Made by a program: the position numbers and the translations under genes. Positions 1 to 10,570 of a stretch of DNA of 64,000 nt are shown piece after piece. How positions within the stretch are numbered: the first letter of the stretch is position 1; each line of letters starts with the position of its first letter. Under the pieces are notes generated by a model, which was not told where the DNA came from, did not search any database, and saw only the letters and a program-made list of their open reading frames with translations. This DNA comes from Mytilinidion resinicola. Lineage: Eukaryota; Ascomycota; Dothideomycetes; Mytilinidiales; Mytilinidiaceae. The stretch lies in contig NW_022985452.1 in assembly GCF_010093595.1 (NCBI RefSeq), positions 62,001 through 126,000 of the forward strand, in the 5' to 3' direction.

Positions 1-510
1 AGAGAGAATGAGAACTGTTTGAATTGATCTGTCCATAGCTTCATTGTGAGTTGCTGAGAATTAACGTATACGTAAAGATTATAATAGTGGTTGGGGAAGT
101 TTGAGAGAGGTGAGGCAGGAGGAAAGGTAGGAGCACGTGCGCAGGCGTCTTAGCGTCATTTCTTTATTTACCGCGACGGCCAAAGTTCTATCTCTCCACG
201 CTCGTCTTCAACCTTAATTCTACCACTACACTGTTAAAACCCTGCTGCGAGAACGACGACGATTCTGTTGGCTTCAATTTCAATTCTGTACGGCATTCTC
301 AACTTAAATGCACAATGCTCGTCTAGTTCTAACTTAGAAAACAGCCGTCTCATGAAAGAGCTACTATAAAGGTACCCAGACAGACAAAGGCAGTCTCCAG
401 GAACAACAACACGAATGCCTGCTCAAAAATAAAGTTCGAATGCCACAATAGTGGCGCTCCAAGCTACCGTGGGCACAAGCCAGTCACATTTGGGCCGACC
501 GATACCAGCC
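1..510. other. intergenic / 5' flank of BTB gene
   Basis: No coding region, RNA gene or repeat is seen here. It is presumably the promoter and 5' leader of the BTB gene that starts at 511. Confidence 0.5.
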
Positions 511-1574
511 ATGTCTACGGCGTCCTTAGCCTCAACGGGCAAAAAGCGCAAGGTTTCTCATCTTGTGTACGACTATACTGCATACTACACTTCATAATTC
601 CCAAGCTAACATAGTTAACCAGCGACTTCTCCGACACTACAATTGTCGTCCTCACGGTCGGACCCGAAAAGAAGCCCTACAACATATATCGGGAGCTACT
701 ATGCCAGCATTCGCGATACTTTCGCAACATGTTCAAAGGCGAATTCAAGGAAGCCAGCGAGAAGTCAACAAACTTACCAGACACGAGTTGCGAGACGATT
801 GAGGACGTGATGCGATGGATGCACTCAGGCGTGCTGAATGTGGATACGCTTAGACGTGCTAGGCATGAAGACGAGGACAATGGTACTGAAACGGAGGAGG
901 GCACATCACGAAATCGCGACGAGAAAGGAGAAGGCAAAGATGACAAGGACGATGACGGCGATGCTGGCGAATCTGATGCCGGCGAAGGAGCAAGTGATGA
1001 CGAGGGCAAAGATGACACTAGCAGCAACGGAGGCATTGAAGACGAACTCGACGTCTTGTATGCCGCTTACCTCGACATCTACATCTTCGCAGATCAATAC
1101 GATGTCCCCGACCTCCGATTGACAACCTTGAAGACATGGCAGCGACTAGACGTAGAATCTCCATCTAGAGAGAAACCGCTCGGTTCTCTAGTGAAGAGGG
1201 CATTTGCAAGCCTTCCCGCGAATTCGCCGCTATGCAAATACCTCATAAGGTCTTGCGCGTACAGATGGTCAACGCAATGGATCCATGAGCAAGCCAGATT
1301 CGATCTACCTTATATTTTTATGATCGGAGTCATGGCTGCCAACTCTCGTTCGATCGGCCAGACTTCCAAAGCCCTTTTGACCAGCTGGTGCTGGTTTCAT
1401 GAACATGGTACTAAAGTCATTCCTGATGAGTGCATTGCTGAGAAGGAAGAGCTGATGAAGACTCTAAACGATGCCACGGGAAAGAAGGCGGAAGCTACGA
1501 AAGCCGAGCCTGTGAGGCCACAACAGAATACTACTGCCAATGCAGCAATTGTACAGAAGAGGAGGAGGGTTTAA
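511..1574 (+). CDS. BTB/POZ domain protein with acidic insert
   Basis: Two exons, 511-552 and 615-1574, give 333 residues. The 62-nt intron (GTTTCT...ACATAG) is needed because translation opens at ATG 511 (MSTASLAST...) and only the acceptor at 613-614 keeps frame with the BTB strand that follows (DFSDTTIVVLTVGPEKKPY, then YRELLCQHSRYFRNMF). That order, D-x-x-h followed by H-x-x-x-L-x-x-x-S-x-x-F, is the usual fungal BTB/POZ opening; such domains dimerise or serve as Cullin-3 adaptors. A stretch rich in D, E, G and K (about residues 95-158) interrupts the fold before the next helices (LYAAYLDIYIFADQYDVPDL). The protein ends in a basic QKRRRV tail, and KKRK near the N-terminus could also act as a nuclear signal. 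No kelch or zinc-finger partner domain is visible, so the substrate is unknown. Confidence 0.85.
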
Positions 1575-3311
1575 GCACACTCCTAATCGGGAAGCACTCG
1601 CTTGACGCTTTCATGATCCTACAATTTCATAAAGTGCCAAAGGAGGACACAATTAACGCAAGGAACGAGCACTTTCTGGACTCAAGAGGGCCAGCTATAT
1701 GAATGGTTCGGATATGTTCTAGGGTCTCAGTGTTTCCACGACAACGCCTCATATATCAAAGATAGCAAGTTAGAAATTGATGACCAGACTACGGGAGTAG
1801 TTCTCATGAGCAGAGCGCCATAAATTCAGCGAAGCTTCCATCGTAGGCTTTGATTAGATAGGACAACCTCTGAGCTAGTAGCGCCAATGGTTGCCCACCA
1901 AAAAGAGGTTCAAGCTATTCTCTATGTTCATTTCATTTTTACTTCATCGGCTCGTTGAACACTACACCACCTAGAAACAAAATCTTCGCCCACTTTCTTG
2001 CTTCTGTCCAGACCGCTCGGGCATAGTATAACAAATCCAACTAGGGTGTTCAAACCTGGAGGGCGGCAAAGAGTAAGGGTACAGAGTATTAACACTAAAT
2101 CCACCATGCCACTGTTCTCAATGCTTCACAGCATGCCCAGAGATCTGAAGAGATGGAAGATCTTAAGATGTTGCACTGAGCGAGCGAAACAAGATGTCCA
2201 GACTCATGTCCTGATATTGTCCTTCGAACTGGTCTTCTCTCACGTGGTGCAAGCCACAATTCAACTTGGTCCTAAATTTTATGTCTCTCTTAAAATCCAG
2301 ATACCTCAGTGGCCCTCTGCTCCACCAAAGTACATCCACCATTCACATTCACAAAATCGGCTCCACTATCGCCGCCTGACCTGGCGCTTTGAAAAGATCC
2401 ACGTGACCCTCATGTTACCCACCAAACCGCCCTCCGGCCATCCGAGGACGGGTATAAAAAGCTCCTTCCCCTCGATCCAACTGTCAACTCCAGACCACTT
2501 CCACTCCTCGATTCAAATCGGCGATGTTCCAAGATTATGCTTGGAGATCTTCGAAGAGTGGAATAGTATTGACACATGGCAGAGGTGCAGGTTTCCATAA
2601 GTACGAGCGCACTCTGTTGGTTTGCAGGCCGTAGCATCTGAACATTGACAGAACGCGACATTATGTACATGAAAGCGCCCTGTTTGCTACCGGCAGTGAT
2701 TGCTGTAGGTGATTGTCATAATCCAACACACTCCACTTTGAACTGCTCGACATGACTGTCAGGAGTAGCTCTACGGCCAGATAGCCGTCTATTCAATATG
2801 CAGCCCAATCTTCACTAACACTTCTTTGCGTTCGGATATATCTGAAAGCCTATTGGGACATCTCAGACAGTGATGAAAGAATATGCATTATTTTAGGAAG
2901 ACACTGGACGGTTAAGTGGCTGGATATCCCCAAATCGACCCTGTAGCACCCATCTACCACGGCAGGGGGTCGCTCGGCGAGGTATAAGGCAGGTAAAAAT
3001 GATAGCTCTCAAGTTCTTTTTAGGACTGTTCGAAGCACTTCTGACAGCAGCAAAACAGTAGCAAAAATGTAGAAGAAGAAGAAGAGCTCAAGACCATGAG
3101 CCTGAATTTTTAATTCCCTTTTACCCAACCCAACCCTATGCAAACAAGCATTTCAGCCTGTAATGAGAGAACTACGAGAAAAAGGAGAAGAAGTGGCCAC
3201 CGAACGTGCTTATTGGTACAAAGCGGCCTACCCAAAGGTCCTACCCAAAGGCCCCAATCCCGAAAAAACAAAAACCCGCCCTGTGTGCAGATTCAGCAAC
3301 ATGTCCAACGC
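1575..3311. other. intergenic, no supported gene
   Basis: A 200-codon open frame lies at 1998-2600 (+), but it has no recognisable domain and is preceded by no clear promoter. A TATA-like element (tataaaaa, about 2453-2460) followed by C/T-rich DNA could drive a short transcript starting near ATG 2524. The only frame from there is 36 codons, too short to call. Convergent 3' ends of the flanking genes fall in this stretch. Confidence 0.4.
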
Positions 3312-5435
3312 CTACCACCCCCCCCTCCCTCCTCTCCCACCACGCCACCTATCCCCAAAGTTCCTATCCCCCTCGCGGTCAAGCCTGCCAGCCATGCCGC
3401 CACCGCGGTAGCTGTCGCCCCTAAAATCTCCCCTAAACCCACCTCTGCCCCGATACCCCCCTCCGCGCCCACCCCACCCTTGCACAGCGCCGGGTCCAAA
3501 GTCCGGCCCGAATTCCATCAAAACGTCCTTTTCGAACCCGTACCGCACCTTCTCGTCCAACCTTCCCCTCCCACGGCCACGAATATTGGAATCCGGGTCC
3601 CAATTGCGGCTCGTAGCCGCTTTGAGGGCATCGAGACGCGCCTCCGCACGCTCTGGCTCAACAGGTTGGAAATAGAGCTTAGGCTTCGCGGTAGTAGAGC
3701 TGAAGAGTTTATCGAGAGTCTGGAAGCTCTTCGTCGGGTCCGGCGCGGGGGCCTCGGCGTCACCAGCCTTCGCCTGCGTCCGATCAGCCGTCAGCGGGAT
3801 CGAATTGGCGGTTGTGAGAGCAGAAGCTCTGCGTTCGGCCGGGCCACGCGGGCCAGTCGGCGCGTTGGGCATGCCGAGTCCGCCTACGTCTGGTCCGCCC
3901 CTATGCGCAGAGATGTCGATGGAGCCGCGACCGCCATTCGCGCCCTCTTCCTGGAAAACGGCGCGGGCGGGGACGTCGCCATCGCTGCTGGGGATGTAGG
4001 CGACTTTGTATCTCCTAGCCGGGCCGCGACCGCTGCGGCTGTCGCTGGCGGCCTCCTCTTCGGTCTTGATCCAGCCTTCAACGTGGTCTTCCGGCACGAA
4101 GTCCACCCAAAGCGACTTGCGATCGCGCTCGGTGGGCCAGACAGCGCCATGAAGGGCTGTGCGGACGCGGGCAGCTGCGGAGATCGAGCCGAATACCACG
4201 AAGGCGTGAGTGCGGATTTGGTCGAGGAAGAATGTCTTGAGGACGGTTGGGTCGGGATCTGAGGATGGCGGAGAGGCTAGCGCGATGAGGTGGTTGCGCA
4301 GGGCAGGGAGTTGCAGAGGGCGCATGAAGTTTCGGATGTAGATGGCTGCAGTTGCGGGATGCAGACTTGGTGATACGGAACGATCAGTGTCAGAATCTGC
4401 GACGGGCGGGGTGGCGGTAGTGGGTGTTGGTTGTTCGAAGAGAGACTTGAATCGGGAGGAATTATCCTTCTCGCTGTCCCGTTCGCGCGCCGAAGTTCCA
4501 GCTGGAGCTGGTTTGGAAGCTTCGGGAGCTTCAGCTTGCTCTTTTGCAGAGACGGGGGGTGCCTCCGTCTCAGGTTCTGTAGCCTTATCCTCCATAACCA
4601 CATCTCCATCCAACTTGTCCTGCTCTTCCTCCATCATGGCGTTCTGCTCAATGTGAACTACTTCTTCGACACTTGGCTCCAACCCCTCTCCGCTCGTCCT
4701 TAACTTCTTGCTTCTTATGTCGTCGGCCTTGACGTCTGGTGAGTTGCTCCTCCTCTTGCGCTTCTTGCTATCTGCCTCCATTTCCTCGGAATTGAGGCGT
4801 GAGGGCTCGACGGAAGGCTCGACGGATGGTGCTTCCACCGCAGCAGGCAGCGGTACCTCCTTCTCGACAGTCTTTGCCTCGTTTTCGGCAGGCGGTGGCG
4901 TTGCAGGGCTGGCTTCTTTAGCCGGAGGAGTAGGCTCTTTCGGCGGCGGCGTAGGTTCTTTCGGCGGAGGAGTAGGCTCTTTGGGTGTCGGTGTCGGGTC
5001 TTTGGCAGGAGGAGTATCTTCTTTCGCAACCACTATAGGCTCCGTCTCCGGCGGCGCATCATCCGTGACAGGAACGACCTCTTCTACCCCCTTCTCCCCC
5101 TTCTCCCCCTCCCCCTCCCCCTCCCCCTCCACCTGCACAGCCTCCCCACCCTCCATCACACCCTCCCCCTTCTCTCCCCCCTTCGCCGCCGCCTCACCAA
5201 CCCCATCCCCACTCCCGCTCTTCCGCCTCGCCTCCTCCGCCCCCATCGTAACGCTCGACGCCGCCGGCGACGTGCCCTCCTCCTTGGCTTTGTCCAGCGT
5301 CTCGGCACCCCCAGCGCGATCCGCCTCCTCCAGCTTCTCCACAATCTGCGCCTTGCGCGTCAGGCCCGTCGACGAGATGTTGCGCTCCTTGAGCAGCGCG
5401 CGCAGCTGCAAAACGGTCTGCTTGGTGTAGTCCAT
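3312..5435 (-). CDS. Acinus-like SAP/RRM/RSB-motif splicing scaffold
   Basis: Single exon, 707 residues. I start at ATG 5435 because the SAP domain begins immediately (MDYTKQTVLQLRALLKERN...); the open frame continues upstream to about 5657 but in low-quality sequence. Order of parts: SAP DNA/RNA-binding helix pair (about 5-40); long acidic/proline linker with EGEG and KEPTPPP repeats; basic patch KKRKRRS; degenerate RRM (IYIRNFMRPLQLPALRNHL..., about 365-465); RSB motif (LDKLFSSTTAKPKLYFQPV, about 571-590); and RGG/GRGG-rich tail (about 640-707). SAP, RRM and RSB in this order define Acinus, which holds RNPS1 and SAP18 in the ASAP complex on exon-junction complexes in the nucleus. RNPS1 and SAP18 are not in this window. 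Assignment by domain order is strong; function in this fungus is inferred. Confidence 0.85.
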   Translation of the reverse strand: MDYTKQTVLQLRALLKERNISSTGLTRKAQIVEKLEEADRAGGAETLDKAKEEGTSPAASSVTMGAEEARRKSGSGDGVGEAAAKGGEKGEGVMEGGEAVQVEGEGEGEGEKGEKGVEEVVPVTDDAPPETEPIVVAKEDTPPAKDPTPTPKEPTPPPKEPTPPPKEPTPPAKEASPATPPPAENEAKTVEKEVPLPAAVEAPSVEPSVEPSRLNSEEMEADSKKRKRRSNSPDVKADDIRSKKLRTSGEGLEPSVEEVVHIEQNAMMEEEQDKLDGDVVMEDKATEPETEAPPVSAKEQAEAPEASKPAPAGTSARERDSEKDNSSRFKSLFEQPTPTTATPPVADSDTDRSVSPSLHPATAAIYIRNFMRPLQLPALRNHLIALASPPSSDPDPTVLKTFFLDQIRTHAFVVFGSISAAARVRTALHGAVWPTERDRKSLWVDFVPEDHVEGWIKTEEEAASDSRSGRGPARRYKVAYIPSSDGDVPARAVFQEEGANGGRGSIDISAHRGGPDVGGLGMPNAPTGPRGPAERRASALTTANSIPLTADRTQAKAGDAEAPAPDPTKSFQTLDKLFSSTTAKPKLYFQPVEPERAEARLDALKAATSRNWDPDSNIRGRGRGRLDEKVRYGFEKDVLMEFGPDFGPGAVQGWGGRGGGYRGRGGFRGDFRGDSYRGGGMAGRLDREGDRNFGDRWRGGRGGRGGW
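4914..4995 (-). repeat. in-frame KEPTPPP heptad repeat
   Basis: About three tandem 21-nt units inside the Acinus-like gene encode K-E-P-T-P-P-P/A heptads in the disordered linker. The purity and whole-codon period suggest replication-slippage expansion, tolerated because the linker is unstructured. Confidence 0.75.
5091..5130 (-). repeat. C/T-rich microsatellite encoding Glu-Gly
   Basis: A run of ccccct hexamers on the + strand encodes the EGEGEGEGEKGEKG segment of the Acinus-like protein on the - strand. Confidence 0.7.
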
Positions 5436-6302
5436 AATGGGGCAAAAGGAATTGGTGGAGGAAAGGTGAAGAGGTGAAGAAGGTCGCTTGTTCTTCTCTC
5501 CAACAGTCGCGACAAAGCGGCCCCGTCTCGCGCGTCTCGCGCTAGCGGCTTGGCGGGGCTTTGACGTAGGGAGTGGCTGGTTGGTTGGGTGCCACACTTC
5601 GTGGGGGCTTTCATGCAGGAGGGGCTTTGTGCGGTTGTTGAACGGGTTTGCAGGCACCGATGTCTAAGGTAGCCCTGGGAAGTTTATCGATTATTCAGAT
5701 TGTTTCTGTTGAAGTGTCTAAAAAGCCATTAAAGCACGTCGAACGGCGACAGACCAGGTATACACACTTATCAAGTGTCTCTCAAAGGACCAAGTTGCCT
5801 GGAACCTTTGATGTAGAGTTCTCGTCATGGACCTGTGTAGACTCTTCTACCACTGGCTGTGGTACCTTGATATATGATCGGAGCATGAAGCGATGGGTTA
5901 CACCTCCAGTGTATGTGCACGTAATTACAGGAGGTACCAGCGAGGGCTTTGCTTAATAAAATCAGTACCTCAATGATATAACTGTGCACTCTCTTCTGAC
6001 GCCGTTTAAGGTGGCCCGGTGAGTTGTAAGATTGCTTAACTTCAATGCCTTGTTGTATATCATGTCGGGTGGAGGTGCGAGCATAGGTATAGCACTTTGT
6101 GAGTGTTTGAATATAGTCAGAAATAGAATTGTATGCACAGGAACACAATAAAAAAACCAAAGCAAGTGTGCCAAACGCCGAAATCGCCTCAAGTTAAAGA
6201 ATGAAAATCTCCACTTTTCCCAATCCCATCCGTCGCAACGCGTTCATCTGTAATTTGAGCCCCTTTGGCTCCATTTACCTACATCCTCCATTTTACTATT
6301 AT
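5436..6302. other. intergenic between two minus-strand genes
   Basis: It holds the 5' region of the Acinus-like gene and the 3' region of the CPA1 gene. Short open frames occur on both strands, but none has a domain or splice support. Confidence 0.5.
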
Positions 6303-7825
6303 CTAAGCTGCCGCAGCGATCGGGGTCGCTATCGGGATGGAGGGCACAATCGGCTCCGGAGCCGATTCGACCTTGCCAGCCGCATACCCCTCAAATTCAA
6401 TCTCTCTGGGGTGGACACCCACACGCTCCTTGGCGAGCAGATCAACCAAGAGCGGGGAGGGCTTGTTGTCCTTGTCTGAGAACATAGCCTGGTGCTTCTT
6501 ATACTTCTCCACGCTTTCAATGTAGCGGTCGAAGAGGTATGCCGAGTCCATTGGGCCGCCCTTAGCCTCCGGATGGAACTGCGCGCTGAAAATGGGGCGC
6601 GAGTTGTGGATCATGCCCTCGTTGGACTGGTCATTGAGGTTGGTGAAGTATTCGCGCCACTCCTCGCCCAGGGTAGTTGGGTCAACGGCGTAGCCGTGGT
6701 TCTGGGAAGTGATGTGGCATTGGCCAGTAGTCAAATCGAGGGCGGGGATGTTATGAGCACGATTGCCATACTTGAGCTTGATGGTGCGGGCACCAGAGGC
6801 GAGGGCAAGTAGCTGGTGGCCCATACATATGCCCATGATGGGTACTTGAGACGTCTCCATCAATTTGCGGAGGTTGTAGACGGTGGCTTGGCAATGGGTT
6901 GGGTCACCTGGCCCATTGGAGATGAAGACACCATCAAAGTGATGAGCGACCTTGTGGATCGGGTAGTCGTATGGGAAGCAGGTGACGCTAGCTCCACGGG
7001 CAACGAGGCTGCGGAGGATGTTCTCTTTGACGCCGCAGTCAATCAAAGCCACGTGCATATCTCCAAGGGCGGAGTGAACGTGAAAGGGGGCCTTGGTGCT
7101 GACTCGGCGAACCAAATTAATGGCTTCAGGATCGATGAAGGCCTCGTCTTCGTCGGCATCGTACTCCTCTCCAATGGTAATACGGGCCAAAGAAGAGCCC
7201 TGCTCTCGGAGGTAAGTCACGATAGCACGGGTGTCTACCCCTGAGATTGCGGGAACGCCCTCGCTGGCACACCACTCAGCCAGACTCTGGACAGCTGTCC
7301 AGTGACTGTGTTCGACAGCATAGTCCTGGACAACGATACCCGCAGCCTGGATGTGTGGGGACTCGAAGTACCTGAGCAAGCCATGCTGGTCCCGGGCCGA
7401 GGAGGGGACTCCGTAGTTGCCAATGAGAGGCTGGGTGAAGACGAGAATTTGTCCGCGATAGGAAGGGTCGGTCATGGATTCGGGATAGCCAACAAGCGAG
7501 GTGGTGAATACGGCTTCGCCAGAGATGTTCGATTTGGCGCCAAAGGACTTGCCGCTAAAGATCGGTCCATTCTGAAAAATGGCGGTGAGTGACGTGGAAA
7601 CATAGGACGCGGCTGCGGGATGCAATTATATACCTTGATTGTGAATGTAGCCCGCTCAAGAGGGGCAGCAGGCGTCGCTCGCGCCCTCCTGAGTGGTTCT
7701 AGTGCTTGACGGGGAGTGTTCTTCTCGACCGTGGCTAGGAATCGGGATTGCGTGCGGGTTTGGATCGCTCGTCCCAGGACACTGGCAGACCGCAATGGAG
7801 AAGGCTTGAAGACGTGGGCGAACAT
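6303..7825 (-). CDS. cpa1: carbamoyl-phosphate synthase, arginine-specific small (glutaminase) subunit
   Basis: Exons 7634-7825 and 6303-7571 give 486 residues; the 62-nt intron (GTATAT...TTTCAG) joins ...ATFTIK to [12 protein letters not shown] in phase 0. The protein hydrolyses glutamine and passes ammonia to the large subunit to make carbamoyl phosphate for arginine synthesis. The N-terminal CPSase small-chain domain is followed by a class I glutamine amidotransferase domain. Its nucleophile is Cys313 (GICMGHQLL), and His397 and Glu399 lie in AQFHPEA. The first ~40 residues ([20 protein letters not shown]...) are basic, hydroxylated and nearly free of acid, as expected for mitochondrial import. 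That distinguishes it from the pyrimidine CPSase, which is fused in fungi. The main ATG has A at -3. The spliced attenuator uORF (7879-8170) ends 53 nt upstream, so regulation by arginine is very likely. Fungal homologues are called arg-2 or CPA1. Confidence 0.96.
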
Positions 7826-7878
7826 GTTGAGTGGAGATTGTTACAGAGATTGGTATTCCGGGTTTGGCGTAAAGGGTT

Positions 7879-8170
7879 TCAATTCGCGGAAGCCTTCCAC
7901 AGATGGTCTGGTGGGTGGTTAGCTGGGCCCGGAATGTCGAGGTGACATCACACGTCCGGACGGCATACCTGAGATGTAGTCCTACAGAGATGTCAATTAG
8001 CCATGGTCTATACCAGAGAGCGAGGCAGGGGGCGGATGTGCAAATGTGAAGTGCGGAGTCGTTGCTGCAGGGCGTGTTGGGCACTCGGTGTGTGATCGGG
8101 GCGATAAGAGGATGAGTTGTGCTGTTGGCGGACATACCTGGGAAGTGAAGAGGGTCTGAACAGCACGCAT
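7879..8170 (-). CDS. arginine attenuator peptide uORF, spliced from three exons
   Basis: Exons 8138-8170, 7969-7981 and 7879-7907 join to 25 codons. The 24 residues are MRAVQTLFTSQ, then DYIS, then DHLWKASAN, with Asp16 split across the second junction. Length, the F-T-S-Q-D-Y-x-S-D-H-L-W core and the position before the CPA1 ATG match the fungal arginine attenuator peptide. In Neurospora that peptide stalls ribosomes at its stop codon when arginine is high. Asp12, essential in Neurospora, is retained. Introns are 7982-8137 (156 nt, GTATGT...TAG) and 7908-7968 (61 nt, GTATGC...CAG). The middle exon is only 13 nt. The uORF AUG has C at -3 (weak context), while the main AUG has A at -3, which suits leaky scanning. 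In unspliced RNA the frame from this AUG runs on through the intron to about 7997, and the conserved core is lost. Confidence 0.9.
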
Positions 8171-9032
8171 AAGCGCGATAGGAGGACCTGGTGGGAGTTG
8201 AAGAGGGCGAGCTGGGGCTCTGGCAGGCGGGCTGGTAGCTGTGAGGGTCGGGCAAGCTTTGTGGAAGAGACTTGCTGTGACTATCACGAGAACGACGAAA
8301 GCCGCTGCGGGGGCCGCCAAGCGCGTTCCAGAGTGGCTAGAAGAGTGGAGGGATGACGGAAGCCGCCTGAAATTTTCACACCTCACGCAGCCGGCACACA
8401 TGCACCAGGGGAAAATTCTGAACAGCAGCTCCAGTAAACGATGGCCACAGGCCGTGGTGCCGTTGCTGGGCGAATTCAATGGCCGCTGAAATGCCCGTTG
8501 AGTGAGTGCTACTTTTCACGGCAATCAGCGCCAGTGCTAGTTTTTGGGACAGAACAAAACCTCCACACAAAGACGCCACTATGTCCTTTGTGTAAGTAGT
8601 GCTGTTACCTTTGTATCTATTCTCACCAAAACCTTGTGCCACACTTTCATAATCTCCAGGCTTTGCGGAGAATTGAGGTCGCTGCAGCTGTCTACCAATC
8701 ACAGTGCTCATATATATATGGCACTTCTCGTGAGCACAGACAAGCGTGATCTTCCATCATGTTTTCATCATTCTTCGAGTGGGTGTCGCCATCTGATGTC
8801 GCCCAGCGAGCTTGCCAGTTGTTCAAAGTGATGAAATACATATTTGGAGACTGCCATTGAGGAACTCCAATAGCTCAGAACTCTCAACTATATATGTAAG
8901 AATGCCAAGAGTCGTCAGTTCACGAGCCCCCAGATATCAAACTTGATACCAGAGGCCGTGTCAATCCCCAGGAAAGCTTTTGCGTGATCAATGAGCTCCA
9001 TTATCCTCTCCGTCCGTCTGTCACACCCATCA
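8171..9032. other. CPA1 promoter/leader and intergenic DNA
   Basis: The first few hundred bases carry the transcription start of the CPA1 mRNA. Alternating tatata tracts lie near 8710 and 8890. A 95-codon frame at 8544-8831 (+) has no recognisable feature and is not called. Confidence 0.5.
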
Positions 9033-10570
9033 TCACACAGTCAACGTCCCCGTCAGCCTCCCGTCCCTCGAATTCGCACCCACCGCGATGCCGAACCCCC
9101 CGCTCGGCACCACCCAGCCGGCACCATTCCAATAGCTCAAATCCTTCCTCCTAAGCTCGAACCTCGCAGTCCCACTCACACCAGCCGCTAGACTCAGCTT
9201 CACAAATCCTCTAAATTGCTTCGGTGGCGAAGGAGCAGAAGATGGGAGTGTAACGTAGAGCTGCGGGACCTCGGCGCTAGTAACGCTCCCGGAATTCGTG
9301 ATAGTTGCGGTGACAGTCGCTACGATATCGTAGAGATTACCAGCGGAGGTGTTCGGGACGGGGCCGGATGTTGCTGAGGAAGCGATGCTGAGAGCCGAGT
9401 AGGTGAAGTTTGTGTATGCTATTGTATGAATCAGTACCATGTCAAGATGATACTTTGTCTCGTCACAGATCCGTGTACACTTCTATACCACTGCTTGTGG
9501 CAGAAAGTTGTACACATATCCATGACAGGGGCTGGAGCAGAGATAGAAAATGAACTTACAAAGATCAAAGCCAAACTCAAATCGCGGTGTGCTGTTGTTC
9601 TTATCAAAATGTCTATAGTCGATATACAACCCTTCCGAGAACCCATCGTCGCCCAAGACGACTGCCGTGCCATAATCCGCTACTGTCTTCGCAATCGTAA
9701 GGGTAGCTTTCCGCTGGGGCCTGTAGAGCCGTATAGTACGTCCACAAGTCCATTTCCGCTTTCTTGCCCCGGCAATCCTGCTCAAACAACAGCTTTGACA
9801 CTTTCTAGCGCGATGATGGATTCCAAAATTATCGACCCAACGCTGTGAATCAGCACGATCGTATTTGCGTTGACAGCGGCCACCGCTTTCACGAGGTCGT
9901 CCCACCAGGCCATAGATCGAGGTTGTTGCGGTCACCCGCGTTAGTCTCGACGGTGACGCAGCCCTCGCCTGAATCAGCCGTGATGAATACAATGGCCATC
10001 GCCGCGGCAGAGACTGCAGAGGCGCCTGCGGAGGAGGAGTCAGTGGTGGATGTCATGGGAGCGGTGCTATCTACCAAAGCTTGCGGTTGAATAGCGTCGA
10101 GAGGTGCCGCAAGGTAGGGCAGCTCTGCAGTCCCTGAGCCCCAGCCCACCGCAAGAGTTCCGGTGTTGCACTGACAATCAGCACAAGAATTGATGCCCTT
10201 CAGATTCTGAATTACGTTAGAGCCAGTGATGGCCAAGCTGGCCGGTTTCTTCAATGGCCGTATCCCCCACACGTTAGCCGCCTTGCCATCCGACGTCAGT
10301 GACTATGTTGGTTTTGTCGGAAGAGGAGAGTTTAGCAAGGGCGGTGGCGGTCTTCCTGTACGCTGAAGCCCGTCGCCAACAGCACGCTTCGTTTCGGGGA
10401 CTGCCAAAGCGAGCGTCAGTACTGTTCATTTTTCGCAGACTCGTATTGTAAACAGCTGGCAAGTTCATCATGCCCTAAGAAGATTGCCAAAGTCTAAGGC
10501 TGAGTTACCTACCACGCGAGCAAATTGCTAAGGTAGCAATTGCGAATATTTGAAGAAGGTGATCCCGCAT
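9033..10570 (-). pseudogene. GH3 beta-glucosidase pseudogene with internal deletion
   Basis: The relic keeps both ends of a secreted family-3 beta-glucosidase. ATG 10570 opens a signal-like peptide (MRDHLLQIFAIATLAICS). The N-terminal helix survives near 10280-10340 (ALAKLSSSDKTNIVTDVGWQGG). It is followed almost at once, after a stop at 10274, by the second domain (KKPASLAITGSN; NTGTLAVGWGSGTAELPYL). The several hundred residues between them, holding the catalytic Asp nucleophile, are missing. Further damage: a frameshift near 9900 after NLDLWPG; a TGA where Trp is expected in the VWAGLPGQESGN motif near 9790; and a frameshift near 9710 before TIAKTVADYG. The late section (LYIDYRHFDKNNSTPRFEFG), a canonical intron (about 9423-9557) and the fibronectin-III-like tail are still clear. 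It cannot make an active enzyme. Confidence 0.85.

Noticed and set aside
1998..2600. 200-codon open frame on the + strand
   Set aside because: No domain, odd composition, no splice or start support; likely chance.
4708..5430. 240-codon Ser/Gly-rich frame antisense to the Acinus-like gene
   Set aside because: It mirrors the low-complexity coding repeats on the other strand.
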